A DNA stretch of 64,000 bases. It comes from Bacteroides sp. Lineage in GTDB: Bacteria > Bacteroidota > Bacteroidia > Bacteroidales > Bacteroidaceae. The notes under the pieces are model-generated. The model did no database searches, was not told the origin of the DNA, and saw only the letters and a list, made by a program, of their open reading frames with translations. Below are positions 36,063 to 44,100 of the stretch, piece by piece. The first letter of the stretch is position 1. Each line of letters opens with the position of its first letter. The DNA lies in the NCBI RefSeq assembly GCF_030151085.1, contig NZ_JASLER010000081.1, positions 1-64,000 on the forward strand, written 5' to 3'. The position numbers and the translations under genes are program-made.

Positions 36063-38909
36063 ATGAAGAAACACTTATTTTTAGCATTTGCTTTACTAAT
36101 CGGCATATCTATTTCTATGTCGGCAAAATCGGTTCCCACTGCCCATTTGAATATGGACTTAAGCGGAAACTGGGCTTTTGCACTCGATCCGGATAACGCT
36201 GGAATAACCAAAGAATTTTGGAATGAGAAGTTTGGAGAAACCGTAGTACTTCCGGGCACAACGGACACTAACCGAAAAGGGAAAGAGAATACCAACCGGA
36301 ATGAAACCACCCAATTGTCACGGCTTTATCGTTACGAAGGTCCGGCATGGTATTCCAAAGAAATTAACCTTTCCGCAGAATGGAAAGGAAAAGAGATTAT
36401 GCTGTATCTGGAGCGTACTCGTCCTACTACTGTCTGGGTAGATGGCAAATTAGTGGGAAAATGTGATTATTTATCGGTGCCTCATTGTTATAACCTGACT
36501 TCCTTCCTCACACCGGGAAAACATAAGCTAACGATCCGGGTAGATAACAAAGAAAGCATTCCTTCGCAAATTCGTTCCAGCTCACACTCTTGTACTGAAT
36601 CTACTCAAACAAACTGGAACGGTATCATCGGGCGGATGGAATTACAAGGTACCAACCCCTTGCACATCACATCCCTGCAAGTATATCCGCAGGTAGGCGA
36701 CCGTTCGGTAAAGGTGAAGGTTGTTTTATCTAAGGCTCTCAATAAAGGCGAGAAGTTAGCGTTGGATGCAGAAGCCTTCAATACAACGAAACAACATCGG
36801 GCAAAAGCAGTGGAGTTCTCACTTGCTGCAGGTAAGAAAGAATATGAAGTTGTATTTCCATTGGGCAAAGATGCCTTGTTGTGGAGTGACTATGCTCCGG
36901 TACTTTATAGGCTTACTGCCAGTTTGGGTAAGCAGGACCAGTATAGTGTGAACTTCGGTCTACGTGAATTCAAAGCCGATGGAAAACAATTTTCCATCAA
37001 TGGAGAAAAAACATTCTTAAGAGGCAAACATGATGCATGTGTCTTTCCGTTGACGGCTCACACGCCTATGGGATTAGCTGAATGGCAACATTACTTTAAA
37101 GTATGCAAGGAGTATGGCATCAACCATGTTCGCTTTCACTCCTGGTGTCCTCCGGCAGCTTGTTTCGAGGCGGCCGATCTAGAAGGAATCTATCTGCAAC
37201 CGGAACTTACAATCTGGGGCAGTTTCAAGAAAGATGCTAAAGAATTAATGAGCTTTTTATTGAATGACGGTGAAAAGATTCAGCAGGAATATAGCAACCA
37301 TCCGTCATTTGTCATGTTTGCATTGGGTAATGAATTGGGTGGAGACATAGATGTGATGAAATCATTTATTGACCGATTCCGCGAATTGGAATCGCGCCAT
37401 CTATATGCTTACGGTTCGAACAACTTTCTAGGTTGGCGTGGATATGTACCTGGTGAAGACTTTCTGGTTACTTGCCGGGTAGGTGAGGGTGAAGGGTATT
37501 CAACGCATGCCAGAGCTTCGTTCTCGTTTGCCGATGCCGATGAAGGAGGTTTCTTGAATAATACCTATCCCAACTCCGAAATGAATTTTGACGGTGCTTT
37601 GGAGAAATCGCCTGTGCCGGTAGTTGGTCACGAAACAGGACAGTTCCAAATCTATCCCAATTATGACGAAATGAAGAAATACACCGGTGTACTAGCTCCC
37701 TGGAACTTTGAAGTATTCCGTGCACGATTGCAAAAAGCAGGAATGCTGAAACAGGCGGATGATTTTGTAAAAGCATCCGGTGCACTTTCCCTTCTACTTT
37801 ATCGTGCAGATATTGAGATGAACTTACGCACCAGGCAGATGGCAGGATTCCAATTGCTGGATTTGCAAGACTATTCCGGACAAGGTTCAGCCTATGTAGG
37901 TGTTCTGGATGCTTTTATGGATAGCAAAGGGTTGATTACTCCTGAGCAATGGAGAGAGTTTTGCTGTGAAGTGGTACCACTTTTCACAACTCCCAAATTC
38001 TGCTGGACCGGCAATGAACAATTATCGGGAAAAGTGGAAATAGCTAATTATAGTCCTAATTCATTGAATGGAAATAGCCTTCATTGGGAATTGGTATCGA
38101 ACGGGCAAATGCTCGAAAAAGGGAAATATACGATTCCTGCCGGGACAGGATTGCTGGATGTAAGTGAACTCTCTATTCAATTACCCAATGTGATGAAGGC
38201 ATGTAAGGCGGAAATGAATCTGAAAATAGAAGGAACTGCCTATCAGAATAGTTACCCCCTTTGGATATATCCGTCGGCTCAACCGGTCAATAAAGATGGA
38301 ATTACTGTGACTCGTGCATTGGATGATGAAGCTATCCGGACGTTGCGTCAAGGTGGTAAAGTATTGCTGTTACCCCGGCGGGAAGATTGCAGTGAAATAA
38401 CAGTGGGCGGATTGTTTCAAAGTGACTACTGGAATTTCCGTATGTTCAAAAGCATTTGTGACCGTATCAAGAAACCGGCTTCTCCCGGTACTTTAGGAAT
38501 ACTTACCAATCCTGAGCATCCCATCTTTACCGATTTCCCGACGGAGTTTCATACCAATTGGCAATGGTTCTCCATTATCAAACATAGTTATCCTATGATT
38601 TTAGATAGAATGTCTTCGGATTATCTACCTGTAGTGCAGGTTATTGATAATATAGAAAGAAATCATAAACTCGGCCTGGTCTTTGAATTGAATGTAGAAG
38701 GTGGAAAACTGTTGGTGTGTATGGCAGATTTGGAAGCTATACAGGACAAACCGGAGGGTCGCCAGTTCTATACCAGTTTGGTTAACTATATGCAATCTGC
38801 TGATTTTGCCCCGACCACCCGTTTGTCTGCCGAAGAGTTGAGGGATTTATTTTCAGTAGGAGTAAAAGCAGGCGGAATTAAATTGTTGGATAATATATCT
38901 TATGAGTAA
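36063..38909 (+). CDS. GH2 family glycoside hydrolase
   Basis: Secreted retaining beta-glycosidase of clan GH-A, with signal peptide 1-21 (ISISMSAKS). The order is sugar-binding jelly-roll (about 30-190), immunoglobulin-like domain (about 200-310), TIM barrel (about 315-620) and a long C-terminal region to 948. The acid/base is Glu424 in FALGNELGGD and the nucleophile Glu524 in VVGHETGQF. The HSWCPPAACFEAADLEG stretch replaces the HYP-type loop of LacZ-like enzymes, so I would not assign beta-galactosidase without testing; beta-glucuronidase and beta-mannosidase are alternatives. It overlaps the GH35 gene by 8 bp, so the two are translationally coupled. Confidence 0.9.
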   Translation: MKKHLFLAFALLIGISISMSAKSVPTAHLNMDLSGNWAFALDPDNAGITKEFWNEKFGETVVLPGTTDTNRKGKENTNRNETTQLSRLYRYEGPAWYSKEINLSAEWKGKEIMLYLERTRPTTVWVDGKLVGKCDYLSVPHCYNLTSFLTPGKHKLTIRVDNKESIPSQIRSSSHSCTESTQTNWNGIIGRMELQGTNPLHITSLQVYPQVGDRSVKVKVVLSKALNKGEKLALDAEAFNTTKQHRAKAVEFSLAAGKKEYEVVFPLGKDALLWSDYAPVLYRLTASLGKQDQYSVNFGLREFKADGKQFSINGEKTFLRGKHDACVFPLTAHTPMGLAEWQHYFKVCKEYGINHVRFHSWCPPAACFEAADLEGIYLQPELTIWGSFKKDAKELMSFLLNDGEKIQQEYSNHPSFVMFALGNELGGDIDVMKSFIDRFRELESRHLYAYGSNNFLGWRGYVPGEDFLVTCRVGEGEGYSTHARASFSFADADEGGFLNNTYPNSEMNFDGALEKSPVPVVGHETGQFQIYPNYDEMKKYTGVLAPWNFEVFRARLQKAGMLKQADDFVKASGALSLLLYRADIEMNLRTRQMAGFQLLDLQDYSGQGSAYVGVLDAFMDSKGLITPEQWREFCCEVVPLFTTPKFCWTGNEQLSGKVEIANYSPNSLNGNSLHWELVSNGQMLEKGKYTIPAGTGLLDVSELSIQLPNVMKACKAEMNLKIEGTAYQNSYPLWIYPSAQPVNKDGITVTRALDDEAIRTLRQGGKVLLLPRREDCSEITVGGLFQSDYWNFRMFKSICDRIKKPASPGTLGILTNPEHPIFTDFPTEFHTNWQWFSIIKHSYPMILDRMSSDYLPVVQVIDNIERNHKLGLVFELNVEGGKLLVCMADLEAIQDKPEGRQFYTSLVNYMQSADFAPTTRLSAEELRDLFSVGVKAGGIKLLDNISYE

Positions 38910-40527
38910 GATGAATATCAGAAGAGATAAGCAGATGCCCACCGTCATAAATTCTGTAATGATTATGATGGTGGTAATGCTGTGGAGTATATTTGCGAAT
39001 GCACAAGACGCTTCCCCCATTCCATATTTGCAGAACAAAGGTAAGGCGGTGCAATTGATGGTGGATGATAAACCTTTCTTGATGATTGCCGGAGAGTTGC
39101 ATAACTCTTCTTCTTCTACGACTACTTATATGCAGCCCATTTGGGAGAAGTTAGTTGCTGGAAACCTCAACACTGTATTGGCAGTGGTAAGTTGGCAGCA
39201 GATAGAACCGCAGGAGGGAGCGTTTGACTTTACATTGGTTGATTCTCTTTTGAAGGAAGCCGGGAAGAATCGTTTGAAGTTGGTACTCTTATGGTTTGGT
39301 ACCTGGAAAAATGGAGAATCGAGTTATACACCGGATTGGCTTAAGAAAGATACGAAACGTTTTTTCAGGGTGAGAACGAAAGACGGGAAGAATATTGAAA
39401 CCATTTCCCCTTTCTGTGATGCCGCCCGGCAGGCTGATAAGAAAGCTTTTCGAGCATTGATGTCACATTTGGCAGAGGTAGATAAGGAGTGCACGGTTTT
39501 AATGATGCAGCCGGAGAATGAAATGGGAGTTTTTCAAGAAATAGATTTTTGTCCGCAGGCACTGAAACAATTTGAGGAGCAAACACCTTCTAAATTAATT
39601 CAATATGTCACGAAGAATGAAAAAATGCTGAATCCCATTCTTCGTAAACAGTGGCTGGATAATGGACGAAAGGCGAAAGGAACCTGGAAAGAGATATTTG
39701 GAGATACTCCTTATACCAAGGAATTCTTTATGGCATGGCAGTATGCTTCTTATGTGAATGAGGTGGCGGGAGCTGGGAAAGAGGTATATCCGTTGCCGAT
39801 GTTTGTGAATGCATGGATTATTCAGAATCCCCAGCAACTGCCGGGCGAATATCCCAATGGCGGACCCGTATCAAGAGTACTGGATATTTATAAAGCTGCT
39901 GCTGAAAATATAGATATACTTAGTCCGGACATATATTTGCCCGACTTTAAACAGGTCGTTTCCGAATATATTCGGAAGGACAATCCTTTGTTAGTTCCTG
40001 AATCTAAATATGAGCCGGGAAGAGCATTTTATGCCTTTGCAGAGTGTAATGCTTTAGGATTTGCGATATTTGGTATTGATAGTCAGGTTACTAAGCCTTT
40101 GTTGATTGGAACTCACAAAGTATTAAGTGACTTACAATCACTTATCTTACAATATCAGGGTACAGGGCAGATGAGAGGCTTTTTGAAATATCAGGAAAAA
40201 GAAACTAACTTAACTCTTGGAGACTATATTTTTACTGTTACATACAACGATGAACCTGCCTTCGGATTAATGATCCAGACTGCTCCCGAGGAGTTTTTGG
40301 TAGCAGGAATGAATTTTAAAGCAACTGTTTCTTCTGTAAAGAAAGACAAGACAGCTTATTTTCTTCAAATTTGGGAAGGCGATTACAAAGGAGGTCATTG
40401 GGAACCTATACGTTTGTTGAATGGCGATGAAACTTTACATAACTCAGCTTTCTTTGCTTCGGGTGTGAAAAAGCAGGATACTACTATTCCTGCTATTTAT
40501 AAAATAAAAGTATATACTCGCGATTAA
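38902..40527 (+). CDS. GH35-type beta-galactosidase with DUF5597-like C-terminus
   Basis: Secreted clan GH-A enzyme of the GH35/DUF5597 type. A signal peptide follows a charged start (IMMVVMLWSIFANAQ); Met12 at 38935 is a possible alternative start. N-terminal strands read KPFLMIAGELHNSS, then NTVLAVVSWQQIEPQEGAFDF, a GH35-like entry. The acid/base is probably Glu207 in MMQPENEMG and the nucleophile Glu367 in LVPESKYEPG. The last 140 residues form a beta domain matching DUF5597. Exo-beta-galactosidase activity is the family expectation. Translationally coupled to GH2. Confidence 0.85.
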   Translation: MSKMNIRRDKQMPTVINSVMIMMVVMLWSIFANAQDASPIPYLQNKGKAVQLMVDDKPFLMIAGELHNSSSSTTTYMQPIWEKLVAGNLNTVLAVVSWQQIEPQEGAFDFTLVDSLLKEAGKNRLKLVLLWFGTWKNGESSYTPDWLKKDTKRFFRVRTKDGKNIETISPFCDAARQADKKAFRALMSHLAEVDKECTVLMMQPENEMGVFQEIDFCPQALKQFEEQTPSKLIQYVTKNEKMLNPILRKQWLDNGRKAKGTWKEIFGDTPYTKEFFMAWQYASYVNEVAGAGKEVYPLPMFVNAWIIQNPQQLPGEYPNGGPVSRVLDIYKAAAENIDILSPDIYLPDFKQVVSEYIRKDNPLLVPESKYEPGRAFYAFAECNALGFAIFGIDSQVTKPLLIGTHKVLSDLQSLILQYQGTGQMRGFLKYQEKETNLTLGDYIFTVTYNDEPAFGLMIQTAPEEFLVAGMNFKATVSSVKKDKTAYFLQIWEGDYKGGHWEPIRLLNGDETLHNSAFFASGVKKQDTTIPAIYKIKVYTRD

Positions 40528-40554
40528 GTGTCGGAAAGCCGGTATTTATTGTTC

Positions 40555-40601
40555 TTTTGTACGCAATTCGCCTTGATGAATTTTGCTAACTCGTACATTT
40601 G
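40555..40601 (+). promoter_or_regulatory. Candidate HTCS operator plus -7 box upstream of GH3
   Basis: TTTTGTACGCAATTC (40555-40569) differs from the 26073 element at one base. TACATTTG (40594-40601) is the -7 box, again exactly 39 bp from the element start. Transcription would begin after about 40607, which rules out the longer GH3 reading frame from 40528 and supports the start at 40651. Confidence 0.78.
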
Positions 40602-40650
40602 CAGAGGAGAATTGAGTACGAAAGAACTTAAATATTTTAAATCTATACCC

Positions 40651-42852
40651 ATGATAAGAAGAATATTTGCACAATCATGCCTCGTCATTTTTGCGGTAGG
40701 GGCTATGGCACAAAACCAAGTGAAAGATGCCAAAATGGATCCTTTTATTTCCAATCTGATGCAGAAGATGACATTGGAAGAGAAGGTAGGACAATTAAAC
40801 CAATATGCTGGTGGTTTTGCTACGGGACCTAATAATACTCGTGTCAGCCGTACGGAAGATATAAGCAAAGGTTTGGTAGGTTCTCTGTTGAATGTTTCGG
40901 GAGCGGCCAATACCCGTAAGTACCAAGAGGCTGCTATGAAATCACGTTTGCAAATACCATTGATTTTCGGGCTGGATGTAATTCATGGTTTCAGAACCGG
41001 TTTCCCTTTGCCGTTGGCGGAGGCTGCCAGTTTCGATCTCGATGCTATAGAGAGAGGTTCCAGATGTGCTGCTAAGGAAGCTGCTGCAGCCGGTCTGCAT
41101 TGGACATTCGCTCCGATGGTAGATATCAGTTGGGATGCCCGTTGGGGACGTGTGATGGAAGGTGCGGGAGAAGATCCATACTATGGGGCTAAGGTAGCTG
41201 CTGCCCGTGTGCATGGCTTGCAAGGCAATGACTTGTCGAAAGAGAATACAATACTTGCTTGTATCAAGCACTTTGCCGGATATGGTGCACCTGCTGCCGG
41301 AAAAGATTACAATAGCGTGGATATGTCGATGGGGCAATTCGCTAATTTCTATATGCCGCCTTACAAGGCTGGAGCTGAGGCAGGTGCGGCTACATTCATG
41401 AGTGCGTTCAATGACTTCAATAACGAACCGTCTACCGGAAGTAGTTTCTTGTTGCGCGATTTACTGAAGAATCAATGGGGATTCAAAGGATTTGTGGTTT
41501 CCGACTGGGGTTCGGTAGGCGAAATGATGAATCATCGCTTTGCCAAAGATGAAAAAGAAGCTGCTTATAAAGGAATCACCGCCGGACTGGATATGGAGAT
41601 GGAAAGTGGATGTTATGCCAAAACTTTGGTATCATTGGTGAAAGAAGGCAAAGTACCGATGGAGTTGGTAGATGACGCAGTTCGCCGTATTCTGGAACAG
41701 AAATACAAACTCGGCCTGTTCGATGATCCTTTCCGTTATTGCAATGAAGAAAGAGAAAGCACGGTTATCGGTTCCGAAGAGTCACGTCGCGAAGCCCGTT
41801 ATGTGTCCGAACGTTCGATGGTATTGCTGAAGAATGAGAATTCGGTACTTCCGCTTTCTTCTTCCGTAAAGAAAGTAGCCTTGATTGGTTCGCTTGCTAA
41901 ATCACAGAAAGATATGTGCGGAGCTTGGTCGTGTGCCGATGTAAAGAAAGTCATCACTTTGTACGAAGCAATGGAGAAACGAGGAGTAACCATCAACTAC
42001 AGCGAAGGCTACGACTTGAAGACGAATGAAATAGTGAATCTGGAAAAGAGCTTGGAAGCTGCCCGCCAGTCGGATGTAGTGGTGGTAGCTATGGGCGAAC
42101 AGGCTTGGGAAAGTGGCGAAATGCGTTCGAAAGGCGATATTTCGATTGCGGCAGGTCAACAACAGTTGGTGGCGGAACTAGTGAAAACCGGCAAACCGGT
42201 AGTGGTACTGATGATGTGCGGTCGTCCGGTTATCTTTAACGAAGTACGGCGTGATGCCCCCGCTATTTTATGCACCTGGTGGTTGGGAAGCGAAGCAGGG
42301 CCGGCTATCTGCAATGTATTATGGGGTGAATACAATCCTTCGGGCAAACTTCCAATGACGTTCCCTATGCATAACGGACAGATTCCTTTACACTATCAAC
42401 AGAAGAGCACCGGTCGTCCTACGGCGTTGGGCGGATGGTGTGCCAAATATATTGATATCCCTACCGATCCTGCTTATCCTTTTGGATATGGTTTGTCTTA
42501 TACTACTTTCGGTTATTCGGACATCAAACTGCTGCCCGGCAATGGTAAGGATGTGCGTGCACGAGTGGCGGCGACGGTTACCAATACAGGCAAATACAGT
42601 GGTGAAGAAGTGGTGCAACTCTATGTACGCGATGAGGTTGCTTCCATCACCCGTCCCATTAAAGAACTGAAAGGTTTTGAGAAGATAAGCCTGAAACCGG
42701 GTGAAAGCAGAACCGTTACTTTCGACGTGAAGGACGAACAACTGGGCTTCTACAACAATCAGATGAAGTATGTAGTAGAAGCTGGCGATTTTACCTTGAT
42801 GGTAGGCGGCAACAGTGCCGACTTGCAATCGGTTAGCTATACATTTAATTGA
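40651..42852 (+). CDS. GH3 beta-glucosidase (BglX-like)
   Basis: Periplasmic retaining exo-beta-glycosidase of 733 residues. The start at 40651 was chosen because it follows the promoter and gives the signal peptide MIRRIFAQSCLVIFAVGAMA. N-terminal barrel: LIFGLDVIHGFRTGFPLPLAEAAS, WTFAPMVDISWDARWGRVMEGAGEDPY, CIKHFAGYGAP, and the nucleophile Asp285 in GFVVSDWGS. The alpha/beta sandwich follows (RSMVLLKNENSVLPL), then a C-terminal FnIII domain (VTNTGKYSGEEVVQLYV). The order matches BglX. Substrate is likely beta-glucosides or a related residue of the locus glycan. Confidence 0.93.
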   Translation: MIRRIFAQSCLVIFAVGAMAQNQVKDAKMDPFISNLMQKMTLEEKVGQLNQYAGGFATGPNNTRVSRTEDISKGLVGSLLNVSGAANTRKYQEAAMKSRLQIPLIFGLDVIHGFRTGFPLPLAEAASFDLDAIERGSRCAAKEAAAAGLHWTFAPMVDISWDARWGRVMEGAGEDPYYGAKVAAARVHGLQGNDLSKENTILACIKHFAGYGAPAAGKDYNSVDMSMGQFANFYMPPYKAGAEAGAATFMSAFNDFNNEPSTGSSFLLRDLLKNQWGFKGFVVSDWGSVGEMMNHRFAKDEKEAAYKGITAGLDMEMESGCYAKTLVSLVKEGKVPMELVDDAVRRILEQKYKLGLFDDPFRYCNEERESTVIGSEESRREARYVSERSMVLLKNENSVLPLSSSVKKVALIGSLAKSQKDMCGAWSCADVKKVITLYEAMEKRGVTINYSEGYDLKTNEIVNLEKSLEAARQSDVVVVAMGEQAWESGEMRSKGDISIAAGQQQLVAELVKTGKPVVVLMMCGRPVIFNEVRRDAPAILCTWWLGSEAGPAICNVLWGEYNPSGKLPMTFPMHNGQIPLHYQQKSTGRPTALGGWCAKYIDIPTDPAYPFGYGLSYTTFGYSDIKLLPGNGKDVRARVAATVTNTGKYSGEEVVQLYVRDEVASITRPIKELKGFEKISLKPGESRTVTFDVKDEQLGFYNNQMKYVVEAGDFTLMVGGNSADLQSVSYTFN

Positions 42853-42860
42853 TAACAGGC

Positions 42861-43958
42861 ATGAGAACGAATTGGAAAAAGATGTGGGCGCTTCTTGTCC
42901 TGCTGGCCCTCTTCACAGGAGTGCAAGCAGAAACGCTACAGCCTGTACAAACAGCAACGAAGGCTCAATCATTGGATACAATTGACTATAAAGTATTTGT
43001 AGCAGTTGATAAAGCTGCCGTAGAACATTGGGGAGGAAAAGAAGCCTATCAGTCCAAACTGAATACCTTTTTCGACCAAGTAAACGATTTCTGGAACAAG
43101 GCAGGGCAGGGTAGGTTCAAGTATTATTTCCGCTATTTGCCCGACTTGCAGGTGGTCTATGATTGCTCTTCCCGTCAGTTGGAGAATGTGTACAAGCACA
43201 GTGCCGGATTCCCCAATCACGACGTACTGCTGATTATCGACTCCCTATTGGATCATGACGATGAAGAATCCGGCAAAGGCTGGTATTGTGGCGGTGGTGA
43301 GGATGATGTAACCATTGTGGTCTGCCGTAGCCGTAGCAATACGGAACATGAAGATTTGTTCGGCATCGACTATTTTTGTCGCGGAGTGGCACACGAACTG
43401 GGACACTACCGTGGAGTGACCGACCTTTACGCCGACCGCATCCGTGAGAAGAACAACCCGGTGAACAACATAGGTTACGAACCCGATTCTTGTGTGATGA
43501 ATAATCACTATAAGACCTATAAATGGAGTTCGTATGCTGTGAATATTATCAATCACACGGCTCTCTCCAAACATCCGGCACGTGACTTCCCCGGTTTCTT
43601 CAAGCAGATGTTTCCGCAGAATCTCGAAGTTTCGGTGAAGGTAAAAGGCAGGAAGCAAAAAGGGGTATTGTTGAGTCTATATGGTTCGCGTGCCGGGTTC
43701 AACGACCTGATAGCAACTCCTTATCGTTCCTATCAGACCGACAAACAGGGGCGGTTTCTGATAACGGGAGTTCCCGATTTGTATGATTCGCCCAAAGAAC
43801 CGTTGCACACCGATAAATTGCCCTACAACCGCTGGTTCACCTTCTTGCTCGAAGCAGAGTACAAAGGAGAAAAGAAATACGTGTGGCTTCCGGAGTACGA
43901 AGTGCAGCAAACATTCTTTGAGAAGAAAGATACCTATCAGGTAGAGATTGATTTCTAA
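42861..43958 (+). CDS. Secreted HELGH zinc metalloprotease-like protein
   Basis: Secreted protein of 365 residues with signal peptide MRTNWKKMWALLVLLALFTGVQA. The zinc motif HELGHYRGVTD (His178, Glu179, His182, Asp188) is HExxHxxGxxD, with Asp where metzincins of the usual type have the third His. A C-terminal beta-sandwich of about 100 residues (VSVKVKGRKQKGVLLSLYGS) follows. I do not recognise a named peptidase family. The ATG at 42861 was preferred over an in-frame TTG at 42849 that overlaps the GH3 stop. It is 8 bp after GH3 and so in the same transcript. Confidence 0.7.
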   Translation: MRTNWKKMWALLVLLALFTGVQAETLQPVQTATKAQSLDTIDYKVFVAVDKAAVEHWGGKEAYQSKLNTFFDQVNDFWNKAGQGRFKYYFRYLPDLQVVYDCSSRQLENVYKHSAGFPNHDVLLIIDSLLDHDDEESGKGWYCGGGEDDVTIVVCRSRSNTEHEDLFGIDYFCRGVAHELGHYRGVTDLYADRIREKNNPVNNIGYEPDSCVMNNHYKTYKWSSYAVNIINHTALSKHPARDFPGFFKQMFPQNLEVSVKVKGRKQKGVLLSLYGSRAGFNDLIATPYRSYQTDKQGRFLITGVPDLYDSPKEPLHTDKLPYNRWFTFLLEAEYKGEKKYVWLPEYEVQQTFFEKKDTYQVEIDF

Positions 43959-44100
43959 GAGATAGAGTTTCAAGCAAGGAATTTCTTAGTAGTTTGCATT
44001 TGAATGGCAAGATAAAATGTCTTGTTATGGCTCTGCTTTTGCCTTTACTTCGAGGCTCATACTTAAAATAGAAAGGTATAATATATCAACATATTAGTTT

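Noticed and set aside
40528..40650. N-terminal extension of GH3 from 40528
   Set aside because: The promoter and operator (40555-40601) lie inside it, and the signal peptide begins at 40651.
42849..42860. TTG start for the metalloprotease at 42849
   Set aside because: It overlaps the GH3 stop codon and puts four residues before a normal ATG with a good signal peptide at 42861.
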